Below, one piece after another: positions 12,101 to 22,430 of a DNA stretch of 64,000 bases. The stretch covers positions 2,377,991 to 2,441,990 of the forward strand of contig JAEVLN010000012.1 in assembly GCA_018350325.1 (NCBI GenBank), written 5' to 3'. This DNA comes from Globodera rostochiensis (taxonomy: Eukaryota; Nematoda; Chromadorea; Rhabditida; Heteroderidae). How positions within the stretch are numbered: the first letter of the stretch is position 1; each line of letters begins with the position of its first letter. The notes beneath the pieces are model-generated. The model saw only the letters and a program-made list of their open reading frames with translations. It searched no databases and was not told where the DNA came from. Both the position numbers and the translations under genes were made by a program.

Positions 12101-15100
12101 GAGGCCGTTCTGCGCGAGTGCCCTTCCGCTTACGGAAGTCCGCGTCCGGAAAATGTGTCGCTGAACGCGCTGTCTCGGCCTCGTGTACTGCTCTCCGTTC
12201 GTGGACTGCCCCGTCTCGGGGTCGATCTCGCCGTCGAATGCGCGTTCGGTGCCGCTTTTGCTTTCCGCACGCGTGCCCAATTGCATGCGGACGGATTTCT
12301 GTGCCCGCTGGCGTCGGAGATGCCGCGTTTAGCCCCAGGGCACGACCATCTGGAAGTGCCGGTGGCGTTGCGCGTAGTCGGCACGCGCGCGAATTTGATA
12401 GAGCCTCCGGCAATGATCACGCTGTACTCGTGCGCCACGCATCAATTGTAAGAAAATGGGGAAAAATGAGAAAAAAAGTGACAAATTGCAGATGTTCGAC
12501 GTGTTCATCTTCAAAATGGCCCTGCCGGTGGTGTGCAAGCGAACGGAAATGCGTTGACGCGGAGGACACAAAGAAAAAATGCCGCGCCGAACGTTTGAGG
12601 GTTTGCCGCCTTTTTGAACTTTGGCACAATTGGAGTTTTCCAAAACGCGGATGACTCATTTCAAATTCTCGAAAATCTCTCAATCCCGATTACAATTCGA
12701 GCATCTTTCGTGCAGAATTCGTCCTCGGCTTGCATTCGCATTCTGCCCGCACTGCCCGGCTCCGAACTGCTCGTCCCCGACTCGACCAACACTTCGCTGG
12801 AGCTCCACGTGGACAACATGCCTTCCGGCGAATTTCCGTTGGCGTGTCGCCTTATGCCAAATTCAAAAAACGACTTGCCTCGAGTCGCTCGCATTGTACA
12901 ACGAGACACCGTACGCTGTGAGTCCGGCATGTTCAGATTTGAAGAATCCGAAGCGATCAAAAATGTTACGCTCGAACTTTTGGCCGAAGGGGAGCCGGTG
13001 GATGCGACGACAGGTCGATAATGTGGTGGTAGACCAACCACAGAATGCTTCTTTTAGTGACCATTTTCAAATGTTCTTTGATGGCCTCCGACTGTTCGCG
13101 TTGCGTCGCGTTGGACGCGCGCTTTGCGTGCACTTGGTGTGACGGCGGCTGCAGACACAGCACAAAGTGTCTGATGGGACACGACGCCGGAGGGGCTGCA
13201 ATGGCAGCCGACGAATTGTGCACGGCACCGGCAATACGCGAGGTGAATGGCACAACTAATTAATTATTCTTGGCCTCTCAACGCTTTCCAAACTTTTGCT
13301 GCTCAGTTTTCTCCGCTGTCCGGTCCGTTGGAGGGCGGCACCGTAGTGGACATCCGCGGCCGTGATCTCGGCTCACGTCTGCAGGACGTCCAGGACCGTG
13401 TTCAAGTTGCGGGCGTGCCGTGCCGTGTCCTCCACTACGAAGTGTCCGAACGCATCGTTTGCGTCACCGACCGCTCGCCGTTGCCCTTCCGCGCGCCCGT
13501 CCGTCTGACAATTGGCCGCAGCGCACGGCGCAATGCGGAGTCCACGGCACACTTTGAATTCCGCAGCCCCCAAGTGCAGTCGGCACAGCCCGCCTTTGGA
13601 CCGCAGAGTGGCGGCACGCGACTGCAACTAATCGGCACGGGAATGGAGGTGGGACGCAATGCGAGCGTGCACCTGGACAACCTGGAGTGTGCCATTCAGG
13701 AGAGGGAAGTGAGTTGGGGGGGGCGAGGGGGAAATGAGAGGGGAGGGACCTGTTGTTGGGTTGGGCCAGCAGCCAACCGGATCAGGAATGATCAAAGGAT
13801 TGTTTCGGCATTTAGAGTGATCGAATTGTCTGTCTGACCGCCGCATCCCCTCGGGCGTACACTGTCACTGCAATTCGTCTCCAAATTGACGGTGCGGTAC
13901 GGCTTCTGCCGGCCAAGTTTCAGTACAGAACGGACCCGGAGGTCCGTGACGTGCAGCCGCGCACGGCTTACGAAAGCGGAGGACGCAAATTGACCGTTAC
14001 GGTAACACATTTAAAAGTCATATTTTTATTTTTAATTGGCGATCTGTCCCAAGGGCACCCATCTGGACTCGGTGCTGTCCCCCAAATTGTTTCTGCTCTC
14101 CTCCCCCACCGTCGCGTCCGCCGCCCCCGACGAGATGGAGCTGGTCTCTGAACTTGGCGCATGCTTTCCGCTCAATGCGAGTGCATTGAGCTGCGAAAGT
14201 CCGAGTTTGGCGCTGCCGACCGCGCTGCTTCGCCAGTCGTCAATGGCACGGTGGATGGTCGGCATGGCCATGGACGGAGTTCGGACAGTACGGAATCTGG
14301 GGCCGGGCATTCAAGTGAGGGGAGGGGGGGGGGGGAAGGCATTGCATCGGAAATTTCTCTTTTTTTGTTGCAGCTGACCACCGTGCCCGACCCGCAGTTT
14401 TCGCCGTTTGCCGGCCTTCACGTCCTTCAACCGGAACAGCCGCTGATGCTGTCGGGACAATGGCTAAGCCAAGCGGCCTCGCCGGCGGAGTATTCGGTGG
14501 CCAATTGCAAATTTGAATTTATTTCCAATAATTTGTGTCCAATTTCAGGTGACCATTGGCACTGCCCCGTGTCCGGTGTTCCTTTTGGAGCCCGACCGCC
14601 TTTTGTGCCGACCGCCGACTTTGGCACCGCCCCCAACAGACGACGCGGGCACCGAAATGCGCGATGGCAGGCCGCTTGTTGTGGTAGGCCACAATTTGAA
14701 TATTTTTTAAACTCTTTTCAATTGCCCAGGTGCGCGTTGGCCGCGTTCGTGCCGAAATCGGTCCGTTGGAATACGCCGGCGGCGGTGTCGGCGGAATTTC
14801 GCGCCTCGAACTTTTGACACGGCGCGCGGGCGTTCTCGGGTTGGCCGTTGTTTTGGCCGCCGTCTGCGCTGTACTGGCCGCTGTCGGGTTGGCATGGCGA
14901 AGACGGCAGGGCGAACACGAGCGGACGTACAGACGCATTCAGCTGCAAATGGAGCAGATGGAGAGCCAAGTTCGCTCCGAATGCAAGCAGGCAACCCTTT
15001 TTTTATATTCTCGGGGAATCCAGAATTGAATTTCAGGCTTTTGCCGAACTTCAAACGGATGTACTTGCCGAACTTGACGGCGTCGACGACGGTGCCGGCA

Positions 15101-17799
15101 TTCCCTTTCTGGAAAGCCGCGAGTTCATGGCCCGTCTCCTGCTGCGTGATTTTGCCGACCCGACAATGACCAGCGGGTTTGGCGGAGCACTTTATTCGAG
15201 GTTCATCTCCAATCCCCCAAATGTTTGGAAGGAAGTTCTTCTCCATTTTCAGTCAATTGCCGATGACATTGGCACAGTTCGAATCGTTGTTGTGGAATCG
15301 CCAATTCATTTATGTGCTCGTTCAGATGGCCGAGGAGGAGCCGACCGTCAGGTGAACATTGCGTGGGCAAATTTGAATTTGGCATTTTTGGCATTCCGTC
15401 CATCCCCTGCCGTCCTTTCAGTGCCTCCGAGCGTTCGTCCCTGGCGGCACTGCTGCTGGCGGTGCTGTCGCGTAACATGGCATTCGCTACGGACGTCGTC
15501 CTGTCGCTGCTGTCCGCGCACGTGCAGCGCTGTGCGTTGTTGCACGCGCCGCATTTGCTGTTCCGGCACTCGGACTCGCTGGTGGAGAAGCTGTTCCAGC
15601 ATTGGCTGACGCTTTGTCTGCTGCCGCACCTGCACGACGTGGACGGCCCCGCGCGGCCGCTTTTCCTCCTCTACAGGGCACTCAAATCGCTGACCGAAAA
15701 GGTGGGCGGCGGCGTTTTGGTGCCTCAACAAGTCCTTCTCGAACTTCTTGACTTTCAAATGTACCAAATTATTGTCAGGGCCCCGTGGACGCGGTCACCG
15801 GTCAGGCCCGGTACTCGCTGTCCGAGCAGGCGCTTCTTCGCGAAAGCTTTGAAACGCGTGCACTGACCGTTTTGGTCAGTTTCCTCTTAAATCGAACCCC
15901 AAAAGTTTCGTCCCGCCCGAGCAGGTCATTCCATTGGACGGATTCGACCAGGCGCCCGTGCCCGTGCGGGCATTGGACTGCGACACGATATCCCAGCTGA
16001 AAGCGAAGCTTTTGGACGTTTTGTATCGGAATGTGCCGTACTCAACTCACATTGGCACTGATCTGTTCGATCTTGGTTAGACTGAAGGGGACAAATTGAT
16101 CGGTTTTATTGACCATCCATTCTCAGAATGGCGCTGTCCCCGTCGTGGCTCCGTTCTGCTGTTAGACGACGACCAGTCCCAGCGGCGCGGCGGGCGTCGA
16201 CGACTGAACACGCTCGCGCATTACGCCGTGCCCGATCAAGCGCTTCTGGCGATGCAAGCGCGCGCGGGGGCGGTGCCACACGCGCACGCCACGTGCACTT
16301 TCCGGTCGGGAGGCTCAAGCAACAGCGACCAGTCGGGCTTTGGGTGGCGCTCAATGTCGGCCAACCAATTGCTGTCCTCCTCTTCGGACTCCTCCGGCTC
16401 GTCTCCAAATTCCGGAAACGGCACAGACCCCGCGGCATATTACCACCTCCAGCAACCGCCGGGCACTGCCGGCGGCGGCACTCAGAAGTCGGCACGCTCT
16501 TCCCGAGACCGGCGATCGGGCACAATGTTGTCCGAAGTGTTCCTCACCCGACTGCTGATGTGGTGGGACATTCGGCGTGAACAATTATTGCTGAACTTCA
16601 AAACATTTCAGCAAAGGCACATTGCAACGCTTTGTGGACTCATTTTTTGAGTCCGTTCTGTTCACCGATCAGCAGCACAACATTCCGATCGTTCTGAAGT
16701 ACGTCTTCGACTTTCTGGACGCCGAGGCGTCTCACTGCCCACAGGTACCGTAATTATTGAAGCGCCCGTTCACCCGCACTACCGTATTAATGCCATTAAA
16801 ATCAATCGATTGGTTGTTGCCTTTTCAGCCAATTGAGTCGGATGTTGTGCACGCGTGGAAGGCAAACTGCTGGGTGCTGCGTTTCTGGCAGCAGTTCCTG
16901 CACTGTCCCGACCTGCTGTTCGACGTGCCGCCACGCCCTGCAAGTTTGGCGGGCTCTCTGGCTGTCCTTGGCCAAACGCTCGTCGAAGCGTTCAGGTAAA
17001 GTGCATTCGCAAGATTTGAGCTCGGGACTGGGACTGAGTTCCGGGACTGAGAGTGCCGTGTTTAGTCGTGCCGACTTGGAGTTGAGCAGCGCGAGTCCGT
17101 CCAGCCGTTTGCTGTTTGCGCGTGACATCGCGCGCTTCCGTCCCCGGGTTGACGAATTGTTCCGGTGGATCGCCTCACAACCGCCCATCTCCACGCAGCA
17201 CTTTTTCGATTACATCGCCACACTTTCGAATGTAAGAGGGAGGCAAATTAAGGACCCCCCCCCCTTTCCCCCAGGACCAACCCACAGGAAATGCCAAACA
17301 CCCCCCCCCCCCCCACAGGAAATGCCAAACACCCCCCCCCCCACAGGAAATGCCAAACACCCCCCCCCCCCACAGGGAAAGCCAAAAACACCCCCCCCCA
17401 CAGGAAATGCCAAAAACACCCCCCCCCCACAGGAAATGCAAAAACACCCCCCCCCCACAGCAAATGCCAAAAACATTCCCCCCCCCCACAGGAAATGCAA
17501 AAACACTCCCCCCCCCCCTCTGGAAATGCCAAAATCACCCCCACCCCCCCCCCCCCAAGGAAATGTGTGCCAAAGCGCGCCACTTTTAGGTGTCTGGTGA
17601 GGGTTTGAACAGCACTTTTGCCCTGGGGGAACTGCTGAACTGGACTAAGGCGAACGGCCTTCGGTTGGTGGAGGCGCTGGAGGGCGACCCGGACGCGCGA
17701 CGCGCGCGGTTAGCCGACCGATTGAGGCAAATTGTGCAGAGCACGCTGTTGCAAGACGGCGGACGGGCAGACGAGCACGTTTATGCCACGCTTCGGTGA
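6144..17799 (+). CDS. Plexin receptor (multi-exon; N-terminal exon not found)
   Basis: Single-pass semaphorin receptor. The first recognisable exon (6144-6234) follows a TTTCAG acceptor and encodes the sema start ([16 protein letters not shown]). Phase-consistent exons follow at about 6284-6436, 6480-6739, 6796-7019, 7292-7593, 8927-9106, 10014-10145, 11901-11991 and from 12052. After the sema domain come a PSI domain (QCGASS...DPLCTWC), a second Cys-rich PSI ([14 protein letters not shown]), a third ([16 protein letters not shown]), and IPT/TIG repeats from about 13.3 to 14.7 kb. A transmembrane helix ([18 protein letters not shown]) is followed by RRR and a juxtamembrane coiled segment. The cytoplasmic part is a split Ras[17 protein letters not shown] aligns with the catalytic arginine motif, followed by a Rho-binding insert near 15.95-16.25 kb ([11 protein letters not shown]) and a second GAP half ending at a TGA at 17797-17799. 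Whether it is PLX-1 or PLX-2 is unresolved. Confidence 0.93.
7640..7992. repeat. C-rich minisatellite (CCCCCCCCAT-type) in plexin intron
   Basis: About 350 bases of runs of C separated by AT, T or AC, lying in the intron between the sema exons at 7292-7593 and 8927-9106. All frames read as proline/histidine or glycine/tryptophan low complexity, so the long open frames here are artefacts of composition. The next 900 bases of the intron are AT-rich and unremarkable. Confidence 0.9.
10232..10556 (+). repeat. Minisatellite carrying repeated splice-donor-like GGTAAG
   Basis: Tandem array built from TACGGTAGTACGGTAAG and CCCCCACTCCCA-like units. It starts about 85 bases after the plexin 5' splice site GAG|GTGAGT at 10145/10146. 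I count about eleven copies of GGTAAG on the sense strand of the plexin transcript, each a good match to a 5' splice site core. The array lies wholly in the intron that ends at 11900. Confidence 0.88.
11146..11680. repeat. Poly-G tracts in plexin intron
   Basis: Two clusters of long G runs on the + strand (11149-11178 and 11588-11670), interrupted by single A residues, inside the large intron before the plexin PSI exon at 11901. Just upstream, 11060-11100 holds a short GGCGAC-type triplet repeat. No coding potential is visible on either strand. Confidence 0.8.
17253..17566 (+). repeat. Minisatellite carrying repeated splice-acceptor-like CCCACAG
   Basis: Tandem units of roughly 30 bases of the form C-run, ACAG, GAAATGCCAAA in the last plexin intron (donor AAT|GTAAGA at about 17231, likely acceptor TTTTAG at about 17589). 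At least eight copies of a C-tract followed by ACAG occur on the sense strand, each resembling a 3' splice site with a polypyrimidine tract. The final plexin exon follows directly. Confidence 0.88.
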
Positions 17800-17927
17800 C
17801 CCGAACCCGTCAAACCTATCAGCCGACAGATGCTACCAATCGATTAATCACCGAAAACTCCACAAAATCAATCAATTCAATCAGTCAATCAATCAATCGA
17901 ATCGCGTTCCTTTTTTGTCCAGAAATA

Positions 17928-18092
17928 ATTAAACGGGTTTTACAAAATTTTATTCATTTTCAAATCACTTTTATATACACAAATTTGCCCATTTCCATTT
18001 AACTGCATATTATAAATAAACATATCGGAAATTTCCAAATTAATTGAGGGAGGGGAGTGATTGGTGCCGCCACGTTCGTTAGCATCAATCTT
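17928..18092 (-). repeat. Direct copy of the L1CAM-like gene's 3' UTR
   Basis: These 165 bases match 22254-22425, the 3' UTR of the L1CAM-like gene, on the same strand with only scattered differences. They include the AATAAA signal read on the minus strand (GAATAAAATTTTGTAAA here, GAATAAAGTTTTGTAAA at about 22276-22281). The copy begins about 130 bases past the plexin stop and ends where homology to the TOCA first exon starts. It forms the left half of a direct repeat bracketing the drp-1 copy A block. Confidence 0.85.
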
Positions 18093-18141
18093 TGCAGGTG
18101 ACAATGTGCTGTGACTCGTCACCAGTGCTTATAGAAGACAT
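18093..18141 (-). pseudogene. Truncated copy of TOCA first exon
   Basis: Matches the first coding exon of the TOCA gene (38217-38300, minus strand): the start codon at 18139-18141 and the first 17 codons (MSSISTGDESQHIVTCK) are kept. The copy then runs into the L1CAM 3' UTR fragment, giving a stop after one more codon. It holds one copy of the 11-residue unit TGDESQHIVTC, whereas the TOCA gene holds two in tandem. This is the left breakpoint of the duplicated block. Confidence 0.8.
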
Positions 18142-18609
18142 TATGGTTTAAAACTAAAGTTGCAATTTCTTAATCAAATGAGTCAGGGCCGTTTCTATAG
18201 GGTCTCAATATTGACGATTTACAAACAAAAAGTGCTTCTAGGGTTTTCTGGTTCGTGAATCAGAACCCGAGTTCGTTTCTTAGATCAGAATTTCCCAATC
18301 AAAAAGCCAAAATCGGACCAAATCCCAATCCTTTTTTAAAGATGTGTCCTTTTTGGGGTACACCAATCTTACATTTTGAAATGTCCTTTTTTTTAAAGAT
18401 AGAATTTTCGTTTGAACTTTTGAATAACTCTTTAATGTACTTTATACAAATATCTTCGAACAACAACAACGAAATATTTAAGTCAATTACTGCAGCGGGG
18501 GTGGAGGGAGCCTAACACAAATTGAGCTGATAGGGAGAAAAAGAATGAAAAATTGCGTTCGTAGGTACATGGTAAAATATTGTGACGCCTAACGACTTTC
18601 GTTTCCGTC

Positions 18610-21600
18610 CTACCAAATGTGTGTCTCGCGAATCTCGCTGATCACGTGACTGGCCTTGTTCAGAGCCTGAATTGGTTTATGAGCAATTGTTAAAGTAATA
18701 AATGGAAGGGCACTTAACCTCCAACATTTTTGCCGATTCCGCTCTCTTCTGAGCCATCTAAAAAAAGAATTGTCATTTGAACTTTATTTAAAATAAAGCG
18801 TTAAACTACCAACTCTCTATGCGTTTATGAAAAAAAAGTGTATAACCATGTCACTCTCAACCAAAAGTGTCTCCATGTCCTGCTCGTTGTACAGTTGTCC
18901 AATTAGCTCATTCTGGATGTTTTCCTAAAATGGAATGGCATTGCTGACTAGCAACGTTCATATTCACCAACCCGAACGCTATTTACAAGAAAGTTCATTA
19001 TTGCCTTCGGTACCTTAAATTTTTTTTGTGCAAAAAATTGACTTGTTTATATTTACTTACCGTGTCTTGGATAGTTTTTTTGACGATGACGAAGTAATCC
19101 TTTATCAGCCGCTCTAAAATAAAAACGGTTTTCAATATTTCTTAACGTAAAAAATGCACTGACCTATCACATCACAGTGCCTCTCGAACCCGGACCCAAA
19201 ATTGGTGATACCAGGGATCAAATTTCGGTCCATGTTGATGTAAGCGAGCTGAATGTGCACCAAGCCGGTCACAAAGCTAAAGATTGATTCAAAATCAGTA
19301 AAAGTAACCAAATTCAAAAATGGATGTCACTCACTCTTTGGTCGGCGACAAACGATTGCTTAACACTGTGGAAATGACTTCGTTGATTTTCTCGTAGAGT
19401 TTTGGAAACCGTTTCAGTTTTTGCTAAAATTGAAGTCTCAACTTAACAGAGTGACATTAACAACAATCAACCCACCTGCGTTTCAATACAATCCTTTGCA
19501 ATCCTCACCATCTCCTTGTAGACCAAATCGACACAGTTCAAGCTTGGCTCTTCAAGCCTTCGAATTTGGCTCTTCACCAGTAGTTCAAAGCTCATTTGCG
19601 GCAAAAATAATGGTTGATTAAGACCCTGATTGATAAATAACGGTCAGAGTTAGAAATTTAAAAAAATTACCGAGGAGTTTTCAATTGCTGTTATGATGTC
19701 CGTTTTCGCAATTTGTTTGGTGGGGTCCAATTTGTGTACAGCTTGGCTGAACGTGTTGCAAAAGATGTAACGGATTCTGGCACCTCCGCATCTGAAAAAA
19801 AAGTCCTTCAGCCACCGACCCATTTTAAGAGTAATGTGATCATTACAGTTCCGTCGTGTCGATGTTGCGCGATGTGCCCTCAATTTCGGTGAGGTAGGCG
19901 CGCGAAAAGTCCGTGATGATTTGAAGAAGAGTTCGGTTCTTGTCCACCACCGGGTCTCCGTAACTGCGCAAAATTGTCTGACACTGAACGGTCATTGTGC
20001 TGACACGGACTTTCAGCTGGGGAAGACATTCTCGAATGTGATGCTTAAGGTCGAGCAATAATTTTTACAAAACAAAAAACTCAAACACCCACCATCAACA
20101 GTCTGTTCAATGTCTTAGACAAGTACTGGATGCCATTGATTGATGCCAGAGTCGGGTACTTCTTGTGCAAGAACTTCACCTCAGCCTTCAAACAGTCTTC
20201 AATTGGCTTTTTTGCAATGATATCAGCTTGCGATCGGTTGACACTATAACACAAAAGAACGGCTCCAAACAGTTAAACAAAAAGAGCTTACACTCCGATT
20301 ATTCCAAGTTTGACTGGCACCAGCTTCCCCGTCAGCACGTCCATTGCGTCAGTTCCGTTGTCCATCAAGTCCAGTTTTGTGAGAACCACGAGTGTACGGT
20401 TGCCTTTGATTTTTTAATTTCAATTTTTAATGCGGTATTTTATTTCACTTACCGTCCCTGTCCACTTCTCTGGCAAGCTTGAGAGGTTCCGACGTGGCGA
20501 AGTCTTGGTTTGCCGGCGTTACAGCAAGAATCACAGAATTCGGATTCGAAATGTAATTGAGAATCATTTTTCGAATCGTAGACTAAAATTTTCCCGTGAA
20601 AATCATCATTGGACAATGAATTAAACTTCAATATCCGGTGGTTGGTCATCAACTGGCACTTTGGTCATTCCAGGCAAATCGATCAGCGACAAATTCACCG
20701 CTTGAGAAGAGTAAATGGTCAATGTGATTGGGACTGGCGAAATGTCTTTGTTGGAGCCGGTCACACGTTCTGTCTCCCTCTCAATTTCCTCCCGAACAAG
20801 CTGAAGACAAAGCTATTTACTTGCGCAGAAAGTTGAACTCCGAACCTGGAAGTCAGCGTAAATTTCGTCCGGCTGATGTCCAAACAGAGCCCAATCCTCG
20901 TGAGTAGGCGCTTAAGTTTTGGTCGATGAAAGTCCTAATTATACCACACAAAACCTCCTTTTTGTACTCTAAGCGGGTCATCGGTAGGACAATAATGGAG
21001 ATGGAGAACAAGAGGACGACGAGTCACAATTCCAACTCCACGGGGCAAAAAGTCCCGGCCAACAATTCCTTCAAGGACTGAACTTTTCCCAGAACTCTGA
21101 AATCAAAGGGCATATATTCTTTTGCTAAAGCGTTAAAATTAAAGTGAATGTCTATTTTCTTTATTAACGTAACAATCAAATTATAAAAGTATAGAGGTGT
21201 ACTTGCTTATGTGTCAATTTCGCTTTAGTTTTTTGGTTTCAATTGAATTTGACATTGAAAATACTTAAAAATGTATTTGATGTAAAAAATGCTCTAAATC
21301 AATGATTTAAAATCATGGGAAGATGTTAAACTGAAAAAAACACCCCGGGGCCGAAACGTCGGTGCCGAAACGTCCCGCTCCCAAAATTCAGTAATCAATA
21401 TGAAACAACAAAACTTAATTTCGGCCCCCCCCCCATCTCATCACTTCACAACTCATCACCAACCCAACTCATCACCAGCTTTAAGTATTGTCTGAATCGG
21501 TTAATGTTGAAGCAAGTTATTGGCCCAGTCTTGATTGGTGATGAGTTGAGTAGTGATGAGATGGGCTGACCCCCTTAATTTTATAAAGAAAAAGAGAAAC

Positions 21601-21751
21601 CTGTGATCCAACGACAACGATTTGAGGCAATTGAACATCCGACTGCCCGCAACCAGTTGTTGCGAAAACAACTTAACAATTTGGAGTTAAACTGCCCGGA
21701 AAAGGTTTCCAAACCTTGAAGTTTGTTGATTATGGGAATCAATGACTCCAT
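18610..21751 (-). CDS. drp-1: Dynamin-related protein DRP-1 paralogue, variable domain lost (copy A)
   Basis: Paralogue of the mitochondrial/peroxisomal fission GTPase DRP1. It starts at ATG 21749-21751 ([12 protein letters not shown]) and ends with [18 protein letters not shown] and TAG at 18610-18612, the usual DRP1 C-terminus. GTPase motifs are intact: GSQSSGKSS (P-loop), GIVTRRP, TKLDLMD and NRSQ. Splice sites and frame appear intact in all exons. Two things set it apart. The stalk differs at many positions ([18 protein letters not shown], where copy B has [18 protein letters not shown]). The variable domain between stalk and GED is reduced to about 20 residues ([20 protein letters not shown]), against roughly 110 in copy B. 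It could be a diverging functional paralogue, a dominant-negative-like form, or an early pseudogene. Confidence 0.88.
21422..21573. mobile_element. MITE-like inverted-repeat element with 8-bp target duplication
   Basis: A 152-base element in the intron between exons 2 and 3 of drp-1 copy A, absent from the same intron of copy B. Its ends form an imperfect inverted repeat: CATCTCATCACT, 3 unmatched bases, then CAACTCATCACCAA on the left, with the reverse complement on the right. It is flanked on both sides by CTTAATTT (21414-21421 and 21574-21581), an 8-bp target duplication typical of hAT-type elements. No coding capacity. Confidence 0.78.
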
Positions 21752-22253
21752 TAATAAATGGCACGAAATTGGTTTAAACTTATGCTCGTTTTTGCTAAAC
21801 GACAATATTAGCACAACGCGTCTCAACAATTAATAAATGGGTCCGAAATCATGTTAATGGTAAGCTCGGAATTTTGAAAAATTCCTGATCAGGATTTGGA
21901 AATCAACAATAAGTTTTCAGGATATCCTGATCCTGGTGCTTTAACAAAAGATCAGGATCTTAACGCCATTCGAAAGATCTCGAGGTTGAAGCTAACATTA
22001 AGTTAAAGGGTAATAACATGCAAAAATGAAACCTGTGCCATCGCAAAGCATTGGCTTAATAATGTTTTCTTCGAGATCTTTCGAAAAAGGGGTAGCGAGT
22101 CGGGACAAAGTAGCGAGTTGGGTATTTAGCGAATTTTCATGCGTTCCAATTGCCTACCTAAACTTAGGTGTTTTTGTTCACCACAACTATTATAGTGGAG
22201 TGCATTGTTTTTTGTACAGAAACCCAACTCTTTATATGTTTTCCGTGTTGTCG

Positions 22254-22430
22254 AATTAAACGGTATTTACAAAACTTTATTCATTTTCAAATCACTTTTA
22301 TATACACAAATTTGCTCATTTCCATTTAATTGCATATTATAAATAAACATATCGGAAATTTCCAAATTAATTGATAGTGAGGGCGAGGACTGATTGATGC
22401 CGCCGCGTTCGTTAGCACCGATCAGCCGAA
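22254..22430 (-). other. 3' UTR and polyadenylation signal of L1CAM-like gene
   Basis: Follows the L1CAM-like stop codon on the minus strand. An AATAAA signal (TTTATT on the plus strand at 22276-22281) lies close to the right breakpoint of the duplicated drp-1 block. The same 165 bases recur at 17928-18092. Confidence 0.65.

Larger units (their letters stand above)
18095..22130. repeat. Segmental duplication, copy A (TOCA exon 1 to drp-1)
   Basis: Co-linear with 38213-44125 over coding exons, introns and flanking DNA. Differences from copy B: pick-1 (about 1.7 kb) is missing at about 18435, an extra inverted-repeat element sits at 21422-21573 in a drp-1 intron, and the region from about 18.8 to 19.95 kb is strongly diverged. 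Similarity fades around 22.05-22.13 kb, shortly before the L1CAM-like 3' UTR. The 18142-18609 stretch holds only sequence shared with copy B and no gene. Confidence 0.85.

Noticed and set aside
17940..18122. Minus-strand frame joining TOCA exon and L1CAM 3' UTR as a chimeric protein
   Set aside because: The frame starting at the copied TOCA ATG meets a stop just after the junction; the longer open frame is out of frame with both parents.
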